Source of the DNA: Bacillota bacterium
GTDB taxonomy: Bacteria > Bacillota > Clostridia > Oscillospirales > Acutalibacteraceae
Length of the DNA stretch: 6,914 nucleotides
Direction: 5' to 3'
Assembly: GCA_009786275.1 (NCBI GenBank)
Contig: WQTL01000392.1
Coordinates: forward strand, 1 to 6,914
In this document: positions 1-5,141 of the stretch, in pieces
How the letters are laid out: every line of letters starts with the position of its first letter
How positions within the stretch are numbered: position 1 is the stretch's first letter
Notes under the pieces: generated by a model
What the model saw: only the letters and a program-made list of their open reading frames with translations
Database searches by the model: none
Told to the model about the DNA's origin: nothing
Made by a program: the position numbers and the translations under genes

Positions 1-511
1 CGTGACCGCCGTTGCACCCGGTACGGCGGCCGTCACCGTGACCACCGCGGACGGCGGCAAGACCGCCACCTGCGCCGTCACCGTGGCGATTCCCGCGGAC
101 CCCGCCATCCCCGTGAAGGCGAACGAATTCACCGTGCACGGCAGCGAGAACGAGGAGGACAACTACGCCTTCGTGGCCGCCATCGACCTCGGCGATTTCG
201 AGCACCCGCAGATGGTCTGGCAGCCCGGCTCCGTCAAGCTTTCGGAGATTTTGCCCAGCAGCTTCAATACCGCCGGGCTGACCGTGACGGCGGTGCCCGA
301 AACCCTCAACGGCTATGTCAGCATCGGCCAGGACTGGAAAAACGACCCCGCGCTCCTCATCACCTACTACGGCACCAAGGCGCAGTGGGAGGCGGCCATC
401 GCCAACCTGACCACCCCGGCCGTCCAGATGACCCTCGTGCTGCACAAGGCCGGCTACCAGGACGCGGCGATCAAGGTCAACCTGAGCTTCGAGGGCTCCA
501 ACATCAGCTAA
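1..511 (+). CDS. C-terminal fragment of a Big_2-type Ig-like surface protein
   Basis: The reading frame is open at the left edge (first full codon at base 2) and ends in TAA at 509-511, leaving 169 visible residues. The first 29 or so residues (VTAVAPGTAAVTVTTADGG, then TCAVTV) are the typical closing half of a bacterial Ig-like group 2 domain: 'V.av.pGtA.vTvtt.dG.k.a.c.VtV'. This family is common in secreted and wall-associated adhesins. A Pro-rich linker (about residues 31-38) leads to a roughly 130-residue C-terminal region that I do not recognise; it is acidic, rich in beta-type hydrophobic alternation, and ends in FEGSNIS. There is no LPXTG-like motif, hydrophobic anchor or basic tail at the C-terminus, so this end is not sortase-anchored. 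The next gene starts only 34 bases downstream and also encodes a Big_2-type exported protein, so co-transcription is likely. The GTG at base 2 is not a credible start. The fold call for the first domain is firm; the function is unknown. Confidence 0.8.
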   Translation, partial: VTAVAPGTAAVTVTTADGGKTATCAVTVAIPADPAIPVKANEFTVHGSENEEDNYAFVAAIDLGDFEHPQMVWQPGSVKLSEILPSSFNTAGLTVTAVPETLNGYVSIGQDWKNDPALLITYYGTKAQWEAAIANLTTPAVQMTLVLHKAGYQDAAIKVNLSFEGSNIS

Positions 512-523
512 GCCCAAAAGGGC
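512..523 (+). other. Small GCCC-AAAA-GGGC hairpin between the two exported-protein genes
   Basis: A 4-bp perfect GC stem with an AAAA loop begins directly after the stop codon at 509-511 and lies just before the ribosome binding site of the next gene. It has no T run and is too short to terminate. It may only cap the end of the upstream coding region or tune translational coupling. Confidence 0.3.
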
Positions 524-545
524 CAAAATGAAAGGAGAAAGTTTC

Positions 546-2606
546 ATGCTGAAATCCAAACGGAGCCGCTTGATCGCCCTGGCCCTCGCCGCCGTCATCG
601 CCGTATCGGCGCTGGCCATCGGCTTAAGCGGCACCCTTGCCGCCAAGGCGGATATCGTGGTCCCCTTCAGCCAGCCGAACACCTACACCACCCTGGAGAA
701 GGGCGTGCCCGCCACCCGCAACACCTTCGGCGCGAAGATGGCCAGCAGCTCCGACGAGAGCGTCGCGACGGCGAGCGTACAGAACGCTGTCGCCACCGTC
801 ACGGGCCATAAGGCCGGCATCGCGGCCATCACCACAGGCTCCAACATGGGCATGCTGCTGCGCTGGATGTACCAGATCACCGACGCGGCGCTCATGACGC
901 AATATACACTCAAGCAGGGCGGCGAGCTCCAGTTTGCCGTGCCGAAGCCCGGCCAGGTGCTCACCAAGGCAGCCCCCGTCGTCACCGTACCCGCGTCGGC
1001 GCTCAACACCATCGCGTGGAAATCCCTGCAGCCCGGCATCGCCTCGGTCAACGCGGCCACGGGCGCGGTCAGGGCGGTATCCAAGGGCGTGGCGATCATC
1101 GTGGGCGAGTTCACCGATAAGTGGGGCGTGGACCACGACCTGCACGTGCTCGTGGGCGTCGGGGTCAGCCTCGGCGGCGGCGGCGACGAGAACCACCCGG
1201 ACCTCGGCGACCTGATGGACTGGATCCGAAAGGGCGAGGGCATCCTGGGGCTGGAACCCAACCCCTACACCCCCGGGACCCTGGCCGATCTGAATGACGC
1301 CGTGAACGACGGCTGGACCGTCGTCAACATGGACAACCCCGGCGAGCCCGTCATCAAAAACGCGATTAAGGACATCAAGGACGCCATCGACGGCCTGGAG
1401 ATGAAGCAGTCCGACCCCGGCGGCTGGATCAAAAAGCCCGGCGGCGGCTGGTACCGCCCCGTGGGCTACCCGCCGCACGTGTATGAGGTCATGAACGAGG
1501 ACAAGAGCCCCAAGGTTCCCCCCGAGTACATCTGGGACGGCGACAACGACGGCGACAACAATCCCGCCACGGGCAACAACAACCGCCCCGCCGAAAAGGA
1601 GAACGACTACACCTACTGGGTGGAGGACCCGCAGGGCAGCAACATCTGGAAAAAAATTGACGGCAACGGGAATCCCGACGAGGGCAGCGCCGTCTGGGGC
1701 GGCGGCAACGGCAAGCCCGGCGGCGGCGACGACCTGCCCGCGAAGCAGTTCGGCGGCGCCTGGTGGGTGCACATGGGCCAGAACGTCTGGAAAAAAGTCA
1801 ACCCCAACGGCAGCAACAACCGGGAGCTCGGCCCCCTCACCGGCGGCGGCTTCGACGAAAACCCGGCCACCAACCCGGCGCTGAACATCTACACGCATAC
1901 CGACGGGAAGTACTACATCAAGGTCAACAACGGCGAGTATTACTACGGCGACAAGCCCGCGGGCCAGGGCGGCGACGGCAAGCTGCAGAGCCACGACAAC
2001 GAGGTCTACGCGAACAGCGACTGCAAGTACTGGCTAATCAATGGCCAGATGGTCACCACGCCCCCCGCGGAGGACGCGATCCGGGACGCCAACATCGGCG
2101 GCACCGTCGTCATCGACGGCAGGGAGTGGATCAAGGTCCGGGTGGGCGACACCGCCCAGTTCGGTTCGAACTTCGTCATGCTGATGCTGAAGGACACCCT
2201 CGGGCCCTGGGCCTACGACCCGCTGAACGGCTTCAACTACGACTACACGAGCGCCAAGATCAAGGGCTATGTGGACGGCTGGTGGGATAACCTCAGTTCC
2301 CCCTCCCTCAAACCCCTGGCCTGGTCGGCGCAGACGGGCTCCTCGCCCAACATGTCCTGGCCCAACGCCACAAAGATGGGCGGCCACTGCTACGCGTTCC
2401 TCCCCAGGCGGGCGGACATCGAACACCTGCCCACCGGCGTGCTGACCATCGGCAAGGACTACTGGACGACCACCAAGACCAAGGACGGGGACGCCGTCGG
2501 CTTCCAGGTGACGGTCAGGGCGAACAACAACCCCACCGTCTTCGGCATGAAAGCCACCTGGCAAAGCGTCTACGCCCGCCCCTGCGTGTGGGTCTGCCTG
2601 GGCTAG
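546..2606 (+). CDS. Secreted modular protein: Big_2-like, FIVAR-like, aromatic/Gly repeats, DUF6273-like C-terminus
   Basis: This 686-residue protein is predicted to be exported. The ATG at 546 is chosen because AAAGGAG (531-537) sits 8 bases upstream; an in-frame ATG at 528 would overlap that site. Residues 1-35 are a Sec signal peptide (KSKRSR, a hydrophobic core, then an AKA cleavage site before DIV). Two Big_2-like stretches follow: one around residues 65-100 (SSDESVATASVQNAVATVTG) and one around residues 155-190 (SVNAATGAVRAVSKGVAIIV). Residues 223-287 resemble a FIVAR module: 'L..WI.KGE..L', then YTPGTLADLNDAVNDG, then IKDIKDAIDGL. Residues 288-515 or so are Gly/Asn/Trp/Tyr-rich with diverged repeats. 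The C-terminal 160 residues (WIKVRVGDTAQFGSNFVMLM..., YWTTT, ...ARPCVWVCLG) resemble DUF6273, including the near-terminal 'RPxxW' signature. There is no sorting signal or membrane anchor, so the product is probably released or held non-covalently. Ligand and role are unknown. Domain names rest on pattern recognition and need a profile search. Confidence 0.85.
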   Translation: MLKSKRSRLIALALAAVIAVSALAIGLSGTLAAKADIVVPFSQPNTYTTLEKGVPATRNTFGAKMASSSDESVATASVQNAVATVTGHKAGIAAITTGSNMGMLLRWMYQITDAALMTQYTLKQGGELQFAVPKPGQVLTKAAPVVTVPASALNTIAWKSLQPGIASVNAATGAVRAVSKGVAIIVGEFTDKWGVDHDLHVLVGVGVSLGGGGDENHPDLGDLMDWIRKGEGILGLEPNPYTPGTLADLNDAVNDGWTVVNMDNPGEPVIKNAIKDIKDAIDGLEMKQSDPGGWIKKPGGGWYRPVGYPPHVYEVMNEDKSPKVPPEYIWDGDNDGDNNPATGNNNRPAEKENDYTYWVEDPQGSNIWKKIDGNGNPDEGSAVWGGGNGKPGGGDDLPAKQFGGAWWVHMGQNVWKKVNPNGSNNRELGPLTGGGFDENPATNPALNIYTHTDGKYYIKVNNGEYYYGDKPAGQGGDGKLQSHDNEVYANSDCKYWLINGQMVTTPPAEDAIRDANIGGTVVIDGREWIKVRVGDTAQFGSNFVMLMLKDTLGPWAYDPLNGFNYDYTSAKIKGYVDGWWDNLSSPSLKPLAWSAQTGSSPNMSWPNATKMGGHCYAFLPRRADIEHLPTGVLTIGKDYWTTTKTKDGDAVGFQVTVRANNNPTVFGMKATWQSVYARPCVWVCLG
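1449..2054 (+). repeat. Diverged aromatic/Gly-Asn protein repeats (about 40-55 residues each)
   Basis: Within the secreted protein, paired aromatic residues recur at about residues 302 (WYRPV), 357 (YWVEDPQGSNIWKKID), 406 (WWVHMGQNVWKKVN), 456 (YYIKVNNGEYYYGD) and 495 (YWLINGQMV). The steps are 55, 49, 50 and 39 residues. Most are followed by Gly/Asn/Asp/Pro-rich spacers such as DGDNDGDNNPATGNNN, GNGNPDEG and NPNGSNN. The second and third units also match at DNA level around CTGGAAAAAA. This looks like an old tandem duplication that has drifted. It could be a carbohydrate- or wall-contacting array, but I see no known binding motif. Confidence 0.6.
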
Positions 2607-2624
2607 CCCCGGGGCAATAACAAG

Positions 2625-2655
2625 CCTTCTTCTTTTTCTTTTCTTTTCTTTCCCC
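2625..2655 (+). other. 31-base pyrimidine tract with CTTTT repeats
   Basis: An unbroken C/T run begins 18 bases after the stop of the secreted-protein gene and includes tandem CTTTT units (2638-2651). It stands out sharply in a GC-rich window. On the + strand transcript it would be a U-rich stretch. Only weak stems (GGCT at 2601-2604 with AGCC at 2623-2626, enclosing the 10-bp palindrome at 2606-2615) precede it, so it could be a loose terminator for the upstream gene. It could also be a slippage-prone tract, a mirror-repeat structure, or a single-stranded protein-binding site. Confidence 0.45.
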
Positions 2656-2657
2656 GC

Positions 2658-2694
2658 GTGTCCCGCCGGGGTTCGCCAGGCCCCGGCGGGGCGC
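2658..2694 (+). promoter_or_regulatory. Strong 14-bp GC hairpin in the leader of the sortase module
   Basis: CCCGCCGGGG (2662-2671) and CCCCGGCGGG (2681-2690) form a perfect 10-bp stem around a 9-base loop. Four more pairs, two of them G-U, extend it outward to 2658/2694. No U run follows on the + strand. On the other strand an A-rich run follows, so it is not a normal intrinsic terminator in either direction. It ends 50 bases before the start of the stalk-protein gene. Likely roles are an mRNA stability or processing barrier, or partial attenuation, that sets the ratio between the upstream exported proteins and the sortase module. The role is inferred; the pairing is seen. Confidence 0.6.
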
Positions 2695-2707
2695 AAAGGG
2701 GAGACAA

Positions 2708-2721
2708 ACGCCTTGAGGCGT
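2708..2721 (+). promoter_or_regulatory. 14-base dyad ACGCCT-TG-AGGCGT before the stalk-protein gene
   Basis: This is a perfect inverted repeat with 6-base arms; as RNA it would form ACGCC/GGCGU with a UUGA loop. It lies 8 bases before the AAAGGA ribosome binding site (2730-2735). It may be a small regulatory hairpin near the ribosome binding site or a DNA operator. The symmetry is visible; no factor can be assigned. Confidence 0.4.
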
Positions 2722-2744
2722 ACGGCATGAAAGGACGTAACGAA

Positions 2745-3242
2745 ATGAAACGCAACTACTTTCAAAAGCTGCTGTGCGTATTGTTTACCGCGCTGGCAGT
2801 CTTTTGCGCGGCGATGACGGGGACCTACGCCTGGCGGGACGCGGCGCAGCACAAGAGCAACGAGTACTACGGCGGGCTGACAACCAGAACGGACACGACC
2901 ATCACAGAACCGGACACGACGACGCAATCCGAGCCTACGGTTACAACCGCAACTACAACCGAAACACCCTCAGCAACAACCGAAACGACCACACAGACGA
3001 CCACACAGACAATCACACAGACAACTACTGCACAGACAACCACGCAGACGACCTCGCAGACATACACGCTGCCTTCGACGTCAGGCACTTCCGCAAGGAC
3101 CGGCACAACGCATCCCGGCGGCCCGGTCACCGGCGACACGGGCAAGATTTGTCTCTGGGCCTCGCTGACCGTCCTGAGCGCCATAGGGCTGCGCGCCGTG
3201 CTGCTCTGGGGCGCAGGCAGGCGCAGGGAGGAGACCGTATGA
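2745..3242 (+). CDS. Thr-rich stalk protein with SipW-like leader and PVTGD sortase sorting signal
   Basis: The product is 165 residues. The ATG at 2745 is preferred because AAAGGA (2730-2735) lies 9 bases upstream; the ATG at 2727 gives six more residues but would overlap this site, and the GTG at 2658 lies inside a hairpin without a ribosome binding site. Residues 1-30 (MKRNYFQKLL, a hydrophobic core, then GTYAW) match the SipW-dependent type of leader seen on TasA/camelysin-like proteins, with Arg where Phe usually follows Trp. Residues 46-108 are Thr-rich (TTxT, TTQT) and look like an extended, possibly glycosylated stalk. The C-terminus is a sorting signal: PVTGD at 127-131, a hydrophobic stretch (about 135-157) and the basic tail RRR at 159-161. 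A near-LPXTG stretch (LPSTS, 109-113) lies earlier but too far from the membrane segment. No globular binding domain is present. The stop overlaps the sortase start by ATGA, so this is almost certainly that enzyme's substrate. The leader type and role are inferred. Confidence 0.82.
   Translation: MKRNYFQKLLCVLFTALAVFCAAMTGTYAWRDAAQHKSNEYYGGLTTRTDTTITEPDTTTQSEPTVTTATTTETPSATTETTTQTTTQTITQTTTAQTTTQTTSQTYTLPSTSGTSARTGTTHPGGPVTGDTGKICLWASLTVLSAIGLRAVLLWGAGRRREETV
2988..3062 (+). repeat. Six tandem 12-15 bp units encoding TTQT-type tetrapeptides
   Basis: Units at 2988, 3000, 3012, 3024 (15 bp), 3039 and 3051 encode TTQT, TTQT, ITQT, TTAQT, TTQT and TSQT. The consensus is ACCACACAGACR. Because units are multiples of three, gain or loss would change stalk length without shifting the frame. 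The array forms the membrane-proximal half of the Thr-rich stalk. Confidence 0.8.
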
Positions 3243-3859
3243 AAAAAGCCATCTGCGCCGTATTGGCAATCGCCATGCTGGCGGTGATGGGCTACAGCGG
3301 CGCGAAGCTGCTGGCCCTGGACGAGGAAATCAAGGCGGAACGGCGCCTTCACATAGAACTCCTGGAAAAGAAGCCGGGCGGGGAGGAAAACCCCCTGGCG
3401 CGGCTGCGGGAGGAAAACCCGGATATCATCGGCTGGATCACGGTCCCCTACACCAACATCGATTACCCCATCGTGCAGGGGAAGGACAACAGCTACTATT
3501 TGCGGCGCGACCTCAACGGCGAACCCGCCAGGCCGGGGACGATCTTCATGGATTACCGCTGCGACGGCGGCGGTGCCGGCTTCAGCGTCGTCTACGGGCA
3601 CAATATGAAGAGCGGCGCGATGTTCGGCACCCTCAAACGCTATGAGGACAAGGCCTTCCTCGCCGCGCACCCGGAGGGCAAAATCCTGTTCGAGGACGGC
3701 TGGCACACCCTGCGCTTTTTCGATTTCCGCGTCGTCAACGAAAAGGACAGCCTGTACGACCTGCCGAAGGAGGCCGGCGGGGAACGCGTCGTCGCGCTGT
3801 CCACCTGCTCCTACGCGTTCCAGGGCGCCCGCATGGTGCTGCTGGGAAAGATCACATAA
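3239..3859 (+). CDS. srtB: Class B-type sortase (short form)
   Basis: This is a membrane-bound cysteine transpeptidase that cleaves a sorting signal and joins the substrate to the cell wall. The 206-residue product starts at the ATG in the ATGA overlap with its likely substrate. Residues 4-24 are an N-terminal membrane anchor, followed by a charged helix. The class B core is clear: NPDIIGWITVPYTNIDYPIV, then QGKDNSYYLRRDLNG, GTIFMDYR, and VVYGHNMKSGAMFG. The catalytic residues are His121 (YGHNM), Cys190 (LSTCSY) and Arg198 (GARMVLLGKI). Between the FFDFRVV strand and LSTC there are only about 20 residues, whereas typical SrtB proteins have a longer insert with a helix before 'SLYD'; here SLYDLP is kept but the helix is missing. 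The enzyme is therefore shorter than the usual 230-250 residues, yet has every catalytic residue. Its partner is probably the PVTGD stalk protein upstream. The class assignment is strong; substrate specificity is inferred. Confidence 0.93.
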   Translation: MKKAICAVLAIAMLAVMGYSGAKLLALDEEIKAERRLHIELLEKKPGGEENPLARLREENPDIIGWITVPYTNIDYPIVQGKDNSYYLRRDLNGEPARPGTIFMDYRCDGGGAGFSVVYGHNMKSGAMFGTLKRYEDKAFLAAHPEGKILFEDGWHTLRFFDFRVVNEKDSLYDLPKEAGGERVVALSTCSYAFQGARMVLLGKIT

Positions 3860-3874
3860 GCGAGGTATTGAAAA

Positions 3875-4696
3875 ATGAAGAAAATCCGCGAAAAAACAAA
3901 AAGTGAAAAGAAACTGCTCTCCATCAAGGAATTCTCCGAAATGAGCAGCCTGGAGCAGAGCACCCTGCGCTACTGGGACGACATCGGCCTGTTCCGCCCC
4001 GCCTACCGCAACACGGAAAACGGCTACCGCTATTACTCGCCTGAGCAGATCATCCTGATCAACTTCATCAAGGTGCTCAGCAATCTGCACGTGCCGCTGA
4101 AGACCATCGCGGACGTGAGCGAAAACCGCTCGCCGGAGGCCATCCTGCGCCTGATGGAGCAGCAGGAGGAGCTCCTGGACGCGCAGCTCAGCCGCCTGCA
4201 CGCCTCCTATTCCACCATCCACACCCTGCGGGACATCCTGCGCCAGGGCATAAGCATCCCGGACGAGCAGGATATTTCGGTGCAGAACCTGGAGGCCATG
4301 CCCATCGTGCTCGGGCCGCAAAACGGGGAGGAACAGAGTTTCTACCAGAGCTTCGTGCGTTATTGCCAGTACGCGAAGGAGAACCGCATCAACCTGAACA
4401 ACCCCATCGGGGGCTACTTCGAATCGCTGGAGCGTTTCCTGCAGACGCCCTCCGTCCCCTCCCGCTTCTTTTCGGTGGACCCCCGGGGCCACGATACCCG
4501 CGCGGCGGGGCGGTACATCGTCGGCTACGCCAAGGGCTACTACAGCCAGCTGGAGGAGGCGGCGCCGCGCCTGGACGAATTCGCCGCCCAACAGGGCCTG
4601 GCGCCCCAAGGGCCGGTGTACGTGATCTACCTGCGGGACGAGATCAGCGAAAAAAATACGGACAACTACCTGGCGCAGGTTTGCGTGGCCCTGTAA
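3875..4696 (+). CDS. MerR-family regulator with GyrI-like effector-binding domain
   Basis: This 273-residue DNA-binding regulator starts 15 bases after the sortase, behind a modest GAGG site (3862-3865), so it probably shares the sortase transcript. A Lys-rich N-terminal extension (1-13) precedes the winged helix-turn-helix (about 14-84), with the MerR signatures TLRYWDDIGLF, RNTENGYRYYSPEQ and VPLKTI. Residues 86-125 form the dimerisation helix (SPEAILRLMEQQEELLDAQL). From about residue 137 to the end is a GyrI/BmrR-like ligand domain (YIVGYAKGYYSQLEE, GPVYVIYLRDE), with acidic D255/E256 near where such domains usually bind cationic or aromatic compounds. The length matches BmrR-type regulators. 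There are no metal-binding cysteine pairs, so metal sensing is unlikely. The gene at 5142 is a close paralogue. The targets may be the sortase module or its own promoter; the ligand is unknown. Confidence 0.9.
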   Translation: MKKIREKTKSEKKLLSIKEFSEMSSLEQSTLRYWDDIGLFRPAYRNTENGYRYYSPEQIILINFIKVLSNLHVPLKTIADVSENRSPEAILRLMEQQEELLDAQLSRLHASYSTIHTLRDILRQGISIPDEQDISVQNLEAMPIVLGPQNGEEQSFYQSFVRYCQYAKENRINLNNPIGGYFESLERFLQTPSVPSRFFSVDPRGHDTRAAGRYIVGYAKGYYSQLEEAAPRLDEFAAQQGLAPQGPVYVIYLRDEISEKNTDNYLAQVCVAL

Positions 4697-4743
4697 CCCG
4701 GGTATCAACACAAAGACCGGACTGAAAAAAAAGGAGGAAACCC

Positions 4744-5067
4744 ATGGATAACGCCGCATTGTTCAAGGAGCTCCGCCGTGAAAACGGCCTGACGCAAAAG
4801 CAGGTGGCCAACTACCTGCACATGGACCGCTCGACCTACGCCTACTATGAGATCGGGCGCACGAAGCCCACCATCGAATTCCTGATGGCCCTGGCGCGCC
4901 TTTACGGGGTCAGCCTGAACAAACTGCTGGGCGCGCAGCCCGCACGGGAACCGCGCGAGGGCGCCGGCATGCTGTTCCCGGAGCTGAGCCGCGAGGAGCA
5001 GAAACTCGTGCTCTGTTTCCGCTGCATGGACGCCGCCCAGCGCAAAGCCCTGCTTGGGGAGTATTAA
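4744..5067 (+). CDS. XRE-type helix-turn-helix regulator
   Basis: This 107-residue protein has a strong ribosome binding site (AAGGAGG, 4731-4737, 6 bases before the ATG). Residues 5-62 are a Cro/C1-type helix-turn-helix: LFKELRRENGLTQKQVANYL, then RSTYAYYEIGRTKPTIEFL and LYGVSLNKLLG. A Pro/Arg-rich linker (66-75) leads to a short C-terminal helix region (ELSREEQKLVLCFRCMD) of the kind seen on small clostridial regulators, probably for dimerisation. No peptidase, toxin or sensor domain is attached and no toxin gene is adjacent, so this is not an obvious antitoxin. It lies 47 bases after the first MerR gene with no promoter or terminator seen between, and 74 bases before the second MerR gene. 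Targets are unknown. Confidence 0.9.
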   Translation: MDNAALFKELRRENGLTQKQVANYLHMDRSTYAYYEIGRTKPTIEFLMALARLYGVSLNKLLGAQPAREPREGAGMLFPELSREEQKLVLCFRCMDAAQRKALLGEY

Positions 5068-5080
5068 CACACATTTACTC

Positions 5081-5109
5081 TTGCTTTTTTTGTTATGATC
5101 TGCTAAAAT
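5081..5109 (+). promoter_or_regulatory. Predicted sigma-A promoter for the second MerR gene
   Basis: TTGCTT (5081-5086) and TAAAAT (5104-5109) are separated by 17 bases, in the only AT-rich intergenic stretch of the regulator region (5068-5141). A transcript would start around 5115-5118. The 17-base spacer differs from the long 19-20 base spacers of classical MerR-activated promoters. Prediction from sequence only. Confidence 0.5.
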
Positions 5110-5118
5110 AATAGCAGA
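5099..5118 (+). promoter_or_regulatory. Operator-like dyad TCTGCTA-N6-TAGCAGA
   Basis: Perfect 7-base arms (5099-5105 and 5112-5118) flank an AAATAA centre. The 20-bp site overlaps the predicted -10 box, so a bound dimer would block or reshape the promoter. The position just before a MerR-type gene suggests autoregulation, but the XRE protein encoded just upstream is an equal candidate. Confidence 0.55.
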
Positions 5119-5141
5119 CCAACAAAGGAAGAGTGAATTGT

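Noticed and set aside
528..545. ATG at 528 as the start of the secreted protein
   Set aside because: It overlaps the AAAGGAG site that serves the ATG at 546 and would put acidic MKGESF before the basic signal-peptide start.
624..1994. 456-codon open frame on the - strand opposite the secreted-protein gene
   Set aside because: It is a GC-driven shadow: Val/Ala/Arg-rich, no recognisable domain, no ribosome binding site, and fully inside a well-supported + strand gene.
2658..2694. GC hairpin as an intrinsic terminator
   Set aside because: No U run follows on the + strand, and on the - strand the run after the stem is A-rich.
2658..2744. N-terminal extension of the stalk protein from GTG at 2658
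   Set aside because: No ribosome binding site; the extension runs through the GC hairpin and places the membrane leader internally. ATG 2745 has a proper site.
2867..4759. 630-codon open frame on the - strand across the stalk, sortase and MerR genes
   Set aside because: Its product is low-complexity and it spans three clear + strand genes, including the sortase catalytic region, so it is an antisense shadow.
4744..5067. XRE regulator as an antitoxin
   Set aside because: No toxin-like partner gene lies beside it; the neighbours are two MerR regulators.
5059..5091. Possible terminator after the XRE gene (GAGTA/TACTC stem plus T run)
   Set aside because: The stem is only 5 bp with a 12-base loop and includes the stop codon region; the T run is better explained as part of the downstream promoter.
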